DNA from: CAZUGH01 sp964619785
GTDB taxonomy: Bacteria > Bacillota > Clostridia > Lachnospirales > Lachnospiraceae
Length of the DNA: 18,857 bases
NCBI GenBank assembly: GCA_964619785.1
Contig: CAZUGH010000034.1
Span: 1 to 18,857, forward strand
Direction of reading: 5' to 3'
Below are positions 8,986 to 16,320 of this stretch, in pieces. Numbering within the stretch: position 1 is the stretch's first letter; each line of letters starts with the position of its first letter. The notes under the pieces are model-generated. The model was not told the origin of the DNA. It did not search any database and worked only from the letters and a program-made list of their open reading frames with translations. The translations under genes and the position numbers were made by a program.

Positions 8986-9082
8986 TAATTTGGTCATTCT
9001 ATCGTTTATTCCTTCTCCACAATATGGGCGATAGTCAGCGTACCAAGTAACTTCGCTAGAGCATGCGTTCGCAACCAAATTA
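8986..9082. other. Intergenic segment with nested inverted repeats (possible structured RNA or binding site)
   Basis: A 9-base inverted repeat, TAATTTGGT at 8986-8994 and ACCAAATTA at 9074-9082, encloses three further inverted repeats: CTATCG 8999-9004 with CGATAG 9029-9034, AGCG 9037-9040 with CGCT 9054-9057, and TGC 9064-9066 with GCA 9071-9073. Together they could form a multi-branched junction on either strand. It lies upstream of the rsh promoter, and I could not find a convincing promoter that would transcribe it on either strand. It may therefore be a relic, a protein-binding region or chance. I recognise no known RNA family. No gene is visible in the interval. Confidence 0.35.
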
Positions 9083-9150
9083 TGTATACTTCCACTACAT
9101 CACTATTAAAGTACCTGCTTGATGATGCTATCTGATTTTATCATATATCC

Positions 9151-9179
9151 TTGAATTATAAATGTGAAAAAGGTATAAT
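9151..9179 (+). promoter_or_regulatory. Sigma-A-type promoter upstream of the structured leader and esterase gene
   Basis: TTGAAT (9151-9156) is followed after 17 bases by TATAAT (9174-9179), giving a predicted start near 9186. The first gene downstream begins at 9404, so the transcript carries an unusually long leader. A short dyad TGATTTTATCA lies just upstream at 9133-9143 and could be an upstream element or operator, but it is too short to weigh heavily. Confidence 0.8.
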
Positions 9180-9185
9180 GACATT

Positions 9186-9403
9186 AGCTCACAGTGTCAT
9201 AAAGTCTTTCACCACGTCATGCTTGCATGTAAGTGGCGAAAGACCTCATGACACGCACCACAATGAGGACGAAGTAACACGCGAGTGGTACGAAAGTCCG
9301 AATTGTGGTAGGAGTACCAAGTGCGAAGCACGGAGTAATCCGTATGAGCGTAGCACTAAGGAGTAATCCGTGCGAGCGTAGAAAATGCCTGGAGGTATAT
9401 AAC
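9186..9403 (+). promoter_or_regulatory. Long structured 5' leader, possibly a cis-regulatory RNA or small RNA
   Basis: About 218 bases between the predicted transcription start and the esterase ATG, packed with base-pairing. Hairpin A (9194-9254): GTGTCAT with ATGACAC, then GTCTTTC 9204-9210 with GAAAGAC 9238-9244, then CCAC 9212-9215 with GTGG 9233-9236. Hairpin B (9257-9309): ACCACAAT with ATTGTGGT, then GGAC 9267-9270 with GTCC 9296-9299, a purine-rich GAA/GAAA internal loop, and GTAACAC 9274-9280 with GTGGTAC 9285-9291 (one mismatch) capped by a GCGA GNRA tetraloop. Small hairpins GTGC-GAA-GCAC (9321-9331) and CGGA-GTAA-TCCG (9331-9342) follow. No U-tract terminator is seen before the gene, so read-through is expected. 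A reading frame runs through part of it into the esterase, but without a ribosome binding site. I recognise no described riboswitch. Confidence 0.6.
9332..9381 (+). repeat. Two copies of a 22-base unit with 28-base period
   Basis: Positions 9332-9353 and 9360-9381 are identical in 20 of 22 positions, differing only at the two bases after CCGT (AT versus GC). Each unit starts GGAGTAATCC, which can close a 3-4 bp stem on a GTAA tetraloop, and ends GAGCGTAG. The sequence composition is richer in G and C than the surrounding coding DNA. The repeats lie just before the esterase ribosome binding site (GGAGG at 9391-9395). They may belong to a dispersed palindromic repeat family, which the window alone cannot show. 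Confidence 0.7.
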
Positions 9404-11302
9404 ATGCTTACGAGACTTACACTTCCCCGCTTGATTAGTGATGGTATGGTTTTGCAACGCGATTCCAACGTTCGCATCTGGGGACAGGCTCCTTCACGTG
9501 AATCAATTACCATTGATTTTTTAGGAGAAAGTCACACAACATTTTCAGATATTGATAATAATTGGGAGATTCATTTGGGAGAACTTCCTGCGGGTGGCCC
9601 TCATACTATGGTTATTACAACGACGAATTCGGGGGCTATCACCATTGAAGATATTCTCATAGGTGATGTGTATCTGTGTTCTGGTCAGTCTAACATGGAA
9701 CATAGTTTAGGTTCCCTCGCACCTCATTTTAATGATGAGATTGCCGCAGCTGATAACTCCTTTTTGAGACATTTCAAAATTCCTGTCAGCTATGAATTCG
9801 AGCAGGAGGCTACTGACTATACAGGTGGCGAATGGAAGTCATTATCACCAGATACCGCTGCTGAATTTTCTGCCGTTGCTTACTACTATGGCAAATCTCT
9901 ATATGATCGGTATCATATTCCGATTGGCTTGATTAATGCCAGTCAAGGAGGTTCTCCTTGTGAAGCTTGGCTAAGCGAACGTGCATTAAAGGATTTTCCT
10001 AACCTTATAGATGCCATGACGCCATATAAATCAAATGAATATGCAACCAACGAATTAGATTCTGTGAATCAAGCCATCAGTAATTGGTATGACACTCTCT
10101 ATCAGGAAGATATGGGTAGTCTAGAGGGACGTACGCCTTGGTATGACACTAAACTTGATACGAGTGATTGGTCATCTGTTACGCTACCAGCTTATCTATC
10201 CGATAGCATATTACCTGATTTTCGTGGGATTGTATGGCTCCGTAGAGATTTTGAAGTGCCTGCTTCGATGGCTGGGCAACCTGCCACATTATTGCTCGGT
10301 TCAATTATTGATGCGGATACAGCTTATATCAACGGAACTTATGTGGGCGATACAGGCTATCTATATCCTCGCAGACGATACATGATTCCAGAAGGTCTGT
10401 TGACCGAGGGTACAAACACCATTACCGTTCGATTAATTAGTAATAGCGGAACCTGTGGTTTCGTTCCGGGTAAGGACTACCAGATTCTCTCTTGTGAAGG
10501 ATGCATTTCTATCGAAGGAGAATGGAAATATAAAGTTGGTCTCTCACTTGACTACGACCGCCCAAGTGAACTATTTTTAGCTTGGAAGCCATCTGCTTTA
10601 TTTAAGGGAATGTTAGCTCCTGCATTGCGTTATGCGATTCGGGGTATCATATGGTATCAAGCTGAGTCCAATTCCAACACAATTGAAGAAGTTGATGAGT
10701 ATAGTCGTCTCTTCCCATGTCTTATCAAAACATGGAGAAAGCGATTTCAATTAGGAGATCTTCCTTTCCTCTATGTTCAGCTTCCAAACTGGGGTGAGCA
10801 AAGCGAAACTCCACAGCCAGACAACTCACTCGCATACATGCGTGATGTGCAAGCTCAGGCTCTTGCGCTTCCACATACAGGTATGGCTGTTACTTATGAT
10901 GTTGGTGAATGGAATGACCTTCATCCACTCGATAAAAAAAGTGTAGGAGAACGTCTAGCCAGACTGGCTTATCGCGAAATTTATGGTGAACACATCACCG
11001 CATCTAGTCCAACCTTGCGAAAGATTGAGGTTGCAAATCAAGAATACGTCCTCTCCTTCCATCATGTTGGGCAGGGACTAATCACTGCCGATGGCAAAGA
11101 ACCAAGCCATCTGTATTTTGAAGATAAAAACGGGAACTTCCATAAGGCACATGCCAAGATTTGCGACAATCAGCTTCATCTAACTTGTCCGGATTGCATG
11201 GAACCTGTTTCTATATATTACGCCTGGGCAGCAAGTCCAATTGGCGCAAATCTATGCAACCAAGAAGGCCTTCCTGCCGCACCATTCAGGAAACAGTTAT
11301 AA
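9404..11302 (+). CDS. Sialate O-acetylesterase-family SGNH esterase, cytoplasmic
   Basis: A 632-residue protein of the SASA family (acetylesterases acting on O-acetylated sialic acids or acetylated plant oligosaccharides). The nucleophile motif CSGQSNME gives S96; DLHP gives the Asp-His pair D505 and H507; WYQAESN in the centre matches the family WYQGESN block with Ala in place of the usual Gly. Between the two halves of the catalytic domain lies a galactose-binding-like jelly-roll insert (about 270-365, with WLRRDFEVP and ADTAYINGTYVGDTGY). No signal peptide or membrane segment is visible, so it probably acts on imported oligosaccharides. The start at 9404 has GGAGG 8 bases upstream; an in-frame extension from 9305 would run through the repeats and is rejected. 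A gene for a phosphoribosyltransferase-like protein follows by 22 bases. No transporter or glycosidase is adjacent to indicate the substrate. Confidence 0.9.
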   Translation: MLTRLTLPRLISDGMVLQRDSNVRIWGQAPSRESITIDFLGESHTTFSDIDNNWEIHLGELPAGGPHTMVITTTNSGAITIEDILIGDVYLCSGQSNMEHSLGSLAPHFNDEIAAADNSFLRHFKIPVSYEFEQEATDYTGGEWKSLSPDTAAEFSAVAYYYGKSLYDRYHIPIGLINASQGGSPCEAWLSERALKDFPNLIDAMTPYKSNEYATNELDSVNQAISNWYDTLYQEDMGSLEGRTPWYDTKLDTSDWSSVTLPAYLSDSILPDFRGIVWLRRDFEVPASMAGQPATLLLGSIIDADTAYINGTYVGDTGYLYPRRRYMIPEGLLTEGTNTITVRLISNSGTCGFVPGKDYQILSCEGCISIEGEWKYKVGLSLDYDRPSELFLAWKPSALFKGMLAPALRYAIRGIIWYQAESNSNTIEEVDEYSRLFPCLIKTWRKRFQLGDLPFLYVQLPNWGEQSETPQPDNSLAYMRDVQAQALALPHTGMAVTYDVGEWNDLHPLDKKSVGERLARLAYREIYGEHITASSPTLRKIEVANQEYVLSFHHVGQGLITADGKEPSHLYFEDKNGNFHKAHAKICDNQLHLTCPDCMEPVSIYYAWAASPIGANLCNQEGLPAAPFRKQL

Positions 11303-11324
11303 AGCAACGAAAGGGGTAATCATT

Positions 11325-11966
11325 ATGCAAAGTATAGAAATCAAGATACCTTCACAGGTAAATAGCAAAATCAATCTCAAAGTTATACCAGGACATTTTG
11401 CAACGAACCACTCACATATCAATTACTATATGGACATGACTACATTAAAGGTTCGCGAAACAGAGGCTGCTGAAGTAGCCAAGACATTAGCAAAAGAATA
11501 CCAATACAACACCGTTGTAGATACAATCATCTGCATGGATGGCTGTGAGATTATTGGAACACATTTGGCACAGCAGCTCACACAAGCTGGTATCATGTCG
11601 ATGAACTCACATCAGAGTCTCTATGTCATTACACCTGAATTCAATACCAATGGACAGATGATTTTCCGTGACAACATCCAGCCTATGGTAAAAGATAAGA
11701 ACATCATTCTTCTCTTAGCGTCTGCAACAACTGGTAAGACCATTGCCAAGAGTTTAGAATGTATCCAGTATTACGGCGGAAATATTCAGGGAATATCTGC
11801 TATCTTTAGTGCAACTGGTGAGATTTATGGACACAAGGTAAATTCCATCTTCAAAACAGCTGATTTACCTGATTATCAGACTTATGTTCAGAACCAGTGC
11901 CCACACTGTCAAGCAGGTGAGAAGATTGATGCCATTGTAAATGGTTATGGATATTCAGCTTTATAA
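11325..11966 (+). CDS. Orotate phosphoribosyltransferase-like protein with atypical PRPP loop
   Basis: A 213-residue cytoplasmic protein that resembles type I phosphoribosyltransferases, closest to orotate phosphoribosyltransferase. The N-terminal stretch PGHFATNHSHINYYMDMTTL at about 22-41 looks like the GHF...Y.D segment of that enzyme, and IICMDGCEIIGTHLA at 68-82 fits the following strand-loop. The PRPP-binding loop is recognisable as IILLLASATTGKTI (127-140), but the two acidic residues normally preceding the loop are replaced by Leu and Ala. A CPHC pair near the C terminus (192-195) could bind metal, although only two cysteines are present there. The start at 11325 follows AAAGGGG; the frame remains open upstream to 11241 but that part overlaps the esterase. 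Probably co-transcribed with the esterase. Catalytic activity is uncertain, and a regulatory or divergent transfer role is possible. Confidence 0.72.
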   Translation: MQSIEIKIPSQVNSKINLKVIPGHFATNHSHINYYMDMTTLKVRETEAAEVAKTLAKEYQYNTVVDTIICMDGCEIIGTHLAQQLTQAGIMSMNSHQSLYVITPEFNTNGQMIFRDNIQPMVKDKNIILLLASATTGKTIAKSLECIQYYGGNIQGISAIFSATGEIYGHKVNSIFKTADLPDYQTYVQNQCPHCQAGEKIDAIVNGYGYSAL

Positions 11967-11983
11967 GAATAATATGAAGCAGA

Positions 11984-12020
11984 AAAATGGGACCCAGCCA
12001 AATTGACTAGGTCCCATTTT
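11984..12020. terminator. Shared bidirectional terminator between the PRTase-like gene and carB
   Basis: An 11-base perfect stem, AAAATGGGACC (11984-11994) with GGTCCCATTTT (12010-12020), around a 15-base loop. It is flanked by A-rich and T-rich sequence so that either strand gives a stem followed by U residues. It lies 17 bases after the plus-strand stop and 7 bases after the carB stop, as expected for two convergent units. Confidence 0.88.
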
Positions 12021-12027
12021 ATTCTTC

Positions 12028-15000
12028 TTATTTATCTGTTATCTGAGTTCTTCTCTCCTGAAGGGAAACAACTGGCGAGCCAGTCTCCCTCTTCACAGCA
12101 AGTATTCCCTTGGCGGCTGCCTTGGCTGCTGCCATCGTTGTAATATAGGATGTCTTCGTCTTAATTGCTGCCTTACGAATATAGCTGTCGTCATACTGGC
12201 TCTCTTTACCCGATGGGGTATTGATTACGAGTTGCGCTTGTCGATTGGTAATCACATCGCCGATATTTGGACGACCTTCATACATCTTATCAATCTTCTT
12301 CGCTTCGATGCCTGCTGCAACAATCGTATCATACGTTTTACCAGTTGCCATAATGTCAAATCCAGCCGAAACCAAATCCTTAGCAACTTCGACAACTTCA
12401 GGTTTGTCTTTTGCATTTACACTAATTACTGCCGTTCCTTCTAATGGTAAACAAGTCTGAGTTGCCTCTTGCGCCTTGTAAAATGCCTCGCCAAAGTTGT
12501 CCGCAATACCGAGAACCTCACCTGTTGAGCGCATCTCAGGTCCGAGTACAGGATCCACTTCAGGGAACATATTGAATGGGAATACAGCTTCCTTGACACC
12601 ATAGTATGGAATGTTCTTCTCTTTCAATTCTGGTACTGGCGATGGACGGCCTGTCAACTCACTTGTAATGATATCGGTTGCCAATGGAACCATCTGAATA
12701 TTGCACACCTTTGATACCAAAGGCACGGTACGGGATGCTCTTGGATTTGCTTCAATGACATATACTTTACCATCTTCAATGGCATATTGCATGTTCATCA
12801 AACCTCTTACATGCATCTCTTCTGCAATTTTCCTTGTATAATCTTTAATTGTTGTCAAATTCTCTTCCGAGATGTTCAATGATGGAATGATACATGCCGA
12901 ATCTCCAGAATGAATACCTGCCAACTCAATATGCTCCATAACAGCAGGAACAAAGGCATGTGAACCATCACTAATTGCATCAGCTTCAACCTCTGTTGCA
13001 TGGCGAAGGAAACGGTCAATCAAGATTGGGCGGTCAGGCGTTACCCCAACTGCTGCCTTCATATATTCTGTTAAACTCTCACGATCATATACAACTTCCA
13101 TGCCACGTCCACCAAGAACATAAGATGGACGAACCATAACAGGATATCCAATCTTCTCTGCAACATCAATGGCTTCTTCTACATTTACAGCCATTCCTGC
13201 TTCTGGCATTGGAATCTCAAGCTTATCCATCATCGCACGGAACTGGTCACGGTCTTCTGCCAAATCAATAATAGCTGGCGAAGTACCAAGAATGTTGACA
13301 CCATTTTTCTCAAGTTCTGCTGCTAAATTCAATGGAGTCTGACCACCAAACTGTGCAATCACACCAAGTGGCTTTTCTTTCTCATAAATACTCAGCACAT
13401 CCTCGAGCGTAAGTGGCTCAAAGTATAATTTGTCCGATGTATCATAATCTGTAGATACTGTCTCAGGGTTACAATTTACGATAATTGTCTCAAAGCCTAG
13501 TTCTTTCAATGCTAATGCAGCATGAACGCTACAATAATCAAACTCAATACCTTGTCCAATTCGATTTGGTCCACCACCAAGAATCATAATCTTGCGATTG
13601 TCACTTGCCACGGATAAATCTTTCGCATTGTATGTAGAATAATAGTAGGCACTATCCTTCGTACCACTAACATGTACGCCTTCCCAGCTTTCCGTTATTC
13701 CAGCGGAAATTCTTGCTTTACGCACTTGTTCTTCCTTCACATCTAAAATCTGGCTCAGATACTTATCAGAGAAACCATCCTGCTTTGCCTTGCGGAGGTC
13801 ATCTGTAGCTGGTACCTGACCTTTCTTGGTCAGAAGTGCTTCCTCTTCTTCAACTAATTCCTTCATCTGCTCAATGAAGTAATGCTTAATCTTCGTCAGG
13901 TTCCAGAGTTCTTCAACAGTTGCACCCTTACGAAGTGCTTCATACATGACAAATTGTCTCTGGCTTGTTGGAACATGAAGCATATTCAATAATTCTTCCT
14001 TTGTTTTATCATGAAGATTATCGGAAAATCCCAGCCCATAATGTCCATTTTCCAAGCTGCGAATTGCCTTTTGAAAAGCTTCCTTATAGGTCTTACCAAT
14101 ACTCATGACTTCACCAACAGCTCGCATCTGAGTACCTAATTTATCTTCTACACCCTTAAACTTTTCGAATGCCCATCTAGCAAACTTAATAACAATATAG
14201 TCACCATCTGGTTTGTATTTATCTAATGTGCCATACTTGCCACATGGAATCTCATCCAATGTAAGACCAGAAGCCAACATAGCTGATACCAATGCAATTG
14301 GAAAACCAGTAGCTTTACTAGCCAAGGCGGAGGAACGTGATGTACGAGGGTTAATCTCAATAACGATAATTCGTCCCGTCTCAGGATCATGTGCAAACTG
14401 AACATTGGTACCACCGATAACCTGAACCTCTTCCACAATCTTATATGCCTGTCTCTGTAACTCCTGCTGAACATCCTCAGCAATTGTCAGCATTGGTGCA
14501 GAACAGAATGAATCACCTGTATGTACGCCAAGTGGGTCGATATTTTCAATAAAACATACTGTAATCAACTGATTCTTCACATCTCGAACCACTTCTAGCT
14601 CTAGCTCTTCCCAGCCAAGAACAGACTCTTCTACGAGAACCTGACCTACCATACTTGCTTGCAATCCTCGAGCACAGACCGTCTTCAATTCATCAACATT
14701 GTAAACAAGTCCGCCACCTGCACCGCCCATTGTATATGCGGGACGCAGCACAACAGGATAACCCAAATCTTCAGCAATGGCAAGAGCTTCATCCACTGTA
14801 TAAGCAACTTCACTTCGTGCCATCTCAATACCGAGGCGATCCATCGTATGCTTGAACTCAATTCGATCTTCTCCACGTTCAATGGCATCAATCTGTACAC
14901 CAATTACTTTAACATCATACTTTTCTAATACACCCGCAGATGCTAATTCAGAACAAAGATTCAAACCGGACTGTCCACCTAAGTTAGGTAAAATCGCATC

Positions 15001-15249
15001 GGGACGCTCCTTGTCAATAATCTGTTCCAATCGCTTCACATTAAGTGGCTCAATGTAGGTAACATCAGCGATTCCTGGGTCTGTCATAATAGTTGCAGGA
15101 TTCGAATTCACCAAAACGATTTCATATCCCAAGTTACGTAGTGCCTTACATGCCTGTGTACCGGAATAGTCAAATTCGCACGCCTGACCAATGATGATTG
15201 GACCAGAACCGATAATCAGTACTTTGTGAATGTCACTTCTCTTACTCAT
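12028..15249 (-). CDS. carB: Carbamoyl-phosphate synthase large subunit
   Basis: The 1073-residue large subunit makes carbamoyl phosphate from bicarbonate, ammonia and two ATP for pyrimidine and arginine synthesis; ammonia comes from the glutaminase subunit CarA. Two homologous ATP-grasp halves are visible: the first starts with VLIIGSGPIIIGQACEFDYSG and contains RPAYTMGGAGGG; the second starts near residue 550 with ILGGGPNRIGQGIEFDYC and contains VRPSYVLGGRGMEVVY. The C-terminal MGS-like allosteric domain (from about 935) contains DIMATGKTYDTI and the ITNRQAQLVINTP segment. Length is normal. GGAGG is 10 bases before the ATG at 15249; a TTG at 15255 is too close to it. Its own extended -10 promoter lies at 15316-15324. 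No carA is adjacent, so the small subunit must be encoded elsewhere. Confidence 0.98.
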   Translation of the reverse strand: MSKRSDIHKVLIIGSGPIIIGQACEFDYSGTQACKALRNLGYEIVLVNSNPATIMTDPGIADVTYIEPLNVKRLEQIIDKERPDAILPNLGGQSGLNLCSELASAGVLEKYDVKVIGVQIDAIERGEDRIEFKHTMDRLGIEMARSEVAYTVDEALAIAEDLGYPVVLRPAYTMGGAGGGLVYNVDELKTVCARGLQASMVGQVLVEESVLGWEELELEVVRDVKNQLITVCFIENIDPLGVHTGDSFCSAPMLTIAEDVQQELQRQAYKIVEEVQVIGGTNVQFAHDPETGRIIVIEINPRTSRSSALASKATGFPIALVSAMLASGLTLDEIPCGKYGTLDKYKPDGDYIVIKFARWAFEKFKGVEDKLGTQMRAVGEVMSIGKTYKEAFQKAIRSLENGHYGLGFSDNLHDKTKEELLNMLHVPTSQRQFVMYEALRKGATVEELWNLTKIKHYFIEQMKELVEEEEALLTKKGQVPATDDLRKAKQDGFSDKYLSQILDVKEEQVRKARISAGITESWEGVHVSGTKDSAYYYSTYNAKDLSVASDNRKIMILGGGPNRIGQGIEFDYCSVHAALALKELGFETIIVNCNPETVSTDYDTSDKLYFEPLTLEDVLSIYEKEKPLGVIAQFGGQTPLNLAAELEKNGVNILGTSPAIIDLAEDRDQFRAMMDKLEIPMPEAGMAVNVEEAIDVAEKIGYPVMVRPSYVLGGRGMEVVYDRESLTEYMKAAVGVTPDRPILIDRFLRHATEVEADAISDGSHAFVPAVMEHIELAGIHSGDSACIIPSLNISEENLTTIKDYTRKIAEEMHVRGLMNMQYAIEDGKVYVIEANPRASRTVPLVSKVCNIQMVPLATDIITSELTGRPSPVPELKEKNIPYYGVKEAVFPFNMFPEVDPVLGPEMRSTGEVLGIADNFGEAFYKAQEATQTCLPLEGTAVISVNAKDKPEVVEVAKDLVSAGFDIMATGKTYDTIVAAGIEAKKIDKMYEGRPNIGDVITNRQAQLVINTPSGKESQYDDSYIRKAAIKTKTSYITTMAAAKAAAKGILAVKRETGSPVVSLQERRTQITDK

Positions 15250-15278
15250 ATTCAATTATCCTCCATAATATAAAGTTT

Positions 15279-15296
15279 AGTCATTCCCCAACGACT
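15279..15296 (-). promoter_or_regulatory. Small hairpin in the carB leader
   Basis: On the minus strand AGTCGTT and AATGACT pair over seven positions (one G-U) around a GGGG loop, inside the roughly 60-base carB leader and about 20 bases ahead of its ribosome binding site. It does not match the PyrR-binding consensus as I remember it, and no terminator follows, so a regulatory role is only possible. Confidence 0.35.
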
Positions 15297-15315
15297 TGCA
15301 TTTATTCAATTTTAA

Positions 15316-15324
15316 AGTATACCA
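15316..15324 (-). promoter_or_regulatory. Extended -10 promoter for carB
   Basis: On the minus strand TATACT (15316-15321) is preceded by TGG (15322-15324), an extended -10 element. The -35 region at the standard distance is weak. A start near 15309 would give a leader of about 60 bases to the carB ATG. Confidence 0.55.
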
Positions 15325-15383
15325 TATATTGACACACTCTTCTAGTTATTTCGACGCAGAATATGTAATTTTTTTCATGGGTG

Positions 15384-15392
15384 TGATATAAT
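15384..15392 (+). promoter_or_regulatory. Extended -10 promoter for the LacX-like gene
   Basis: TGA followed by a perfect TATAAT (15387-15392) forms an extended -10 element. The -35 region is poor. The predicted start near 15399 leaves a 5' leader of about 24 bases that contains the GGGAGGC ribosome binding site. It is divergent from the carB promoter. Confidence 0.65.
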
Positions 15393-15422
15393 ATAGAAAA
15401 TTGGAATTGAGGGAGGCTTACT

Positions 15423-16277
15423 ATGTATTCTTTGGAAAATGATGCGCTCAAGATTGTGGTAAATGAAGACGGTGCAGAATTATATGAAATAACAGATAAG
15501 AACAATCGTAATTATCTATGGAACGGTGATAAAAAATTTTGGGGACGTCGTTCACCCGTTCTCTTTCCTGTCGTTGGTAGTTTTCGTAATAAAACCTATA
15601 CCTACGATGGTACGAATTATTCCATGTCTCAACATGGCTTTGCTAGAGATAGCAAATTCAAACTACTATCCCAGACCGATAGCGAGCTTTGGTTTAGCCT
15701 AACAGATAACGAACAAACACTCGAAAACTATCCATTTCACTTTGAACTCCAGATTGGCTATCGCTTAATCGAAGCTGAGATTCAAGTCATCTGGCGGGTA
15801 TTTAACCGTGATTCCAAAGAGATGTATTACTCTCTAGGTGCGCATCCCGCTTTCCTATGTCAGATGGGAGATTATATATCATTTCACACAGATGGACCTC
15901 TTACCTATCATCGCATTGATGAAGATGGACTCTATCTTCCAGAGGAACACGCATGGAATCTGACAGCGCAATGTGAAGAGATTACACCGGATTTATTTGA
16001 AGAGGGTGTATTCATTGTGGAAAATAATCAAGCCAGCAAAGTTTCTCTCTGTGATACCAATCATAATCAATACCTCACAGTTCATTTCGATGCTCCATTG
16101 TTTGGCATATGGGCACCCGCCAAAGGTGCGCCGTTTGTATGCATCGAACCTTGGTATGGTCGTTGTGATGCCTCCGATTATAATGGAGATTTGACCCATC
16201 GCGAATGGAGTAATCATATTGGCCCCAAGGAAATCTTCGCTGCTAGCTATAGCATAACAATTGATTCGGTTCAATAG
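15423..16277 (+). CDS. LacX-like aldose 1-epimerase family protein
   Basis: A 284-residue cytoplasmic protein of the aldose 1-epimerase superfamily, in the LacX/YeaD-like branch and not the GalM branch. Family blocks are visible: SPVLFPVVGSF at 44-54, QHGFARDSKF with H71, SLGAHPAF with H141, and the C-terminal IEPWYGRCD with E242 as the likely acid/base glutamate. These positions match the paired histidines and glutamate used by epimerases. The substrate of this branch is poorly defined; a hexose or hexose phosphate is likely. It has its own promoter and a strong terminator directly after the stop, so it is monocistronic. It is unrelated in sequence detail to the galM product at 58-1092, so this is not a recent duplication. 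Confidence 0.88.
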   Translation: MYSLENDALKIVVNEDGAELYEITDKNNRNYLWNGDKKFWGRRSPVLFPVVGSFRNKTYTYDGTNYSMSQHGFARDSKFKLLSQTDSELWFSLTDNEQTLENYPFHFELQIGYRLIEAEIQVIWRVFNRDSKEMYYSLGAHPAFLCQMGDYISFHTDGPLTYHRIDEDGLYLPEEHAWNLTAQCEEITPDLFEEGVFIVENNQASKVSLCDTNHNQYLTVHFDAPLFGIWAPAKGAPFVCIEPWYGRCDASDYNGDLTHREWSNHIGPKEIFAASYSITIDSVQ

Positions 16278-16279
16278 CA

Positions 16280-16303
16280 AAAAGCTCCCTGATGGGAGCT
16301 TTT
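16280..16303. terminator. Intrinsic terminator after the LacX-like gene, usable from both sides
   Basis: A perfect 10-base stem, AAAAGCTCCC (16280-16289) with GGGAGCTTTT (16294-16303), around a TGAT loop, three bases after the stop codon. The U-rich arm serves the plus strand; the opposite arm gives U residues on the minus strand, where the decayed flavin oxidoreductase gene ends at 16321. Confidence 0.92.
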
Positions 16304-16320
16304 CTACTGTCTAACCTAAA

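Noticed and set aside
8986..9082. tRNA or T-box leader
   Set aside because: The helix lengths do not fit a tRNA, and neither strand carries a recognisable T-box core sequence.
9151..9366. Small 71-codon open frame across the promoter and leader
   Set aside because: It begins at the -35 box, would not be on the transcript, and its residues come from the repeat and hairpin sequence.
9305..9403. N-terminal 33-codon extension of the esterase
   Set aside because: It runs through the repeat units, lacks a ribosome binding site, and does not resemble the family N terminus; the ATG at 9404 has GGAGG 8 bases upstream.
11241..11324. Upstream in-frame start of the PRTase-like protein
   Set aside because: The region lies inside the esterase gene in another frame and the ATG at 11325 has its own AAAGGGG site.
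15329..15334. TTGACA on the plus strand as the -35 box of the LacX-like gene
   Set aside because: No -10 hexamer lies 16-18 bases downstream; the extended -10 at 15384-15392 is too far away to pair with it.
58..16277. galM and the LacX-like gene as a recent duplication
   Set aside because: The two proteins differ in length and in their conserved blocks and belong to different branches of the epimerase superfamily.
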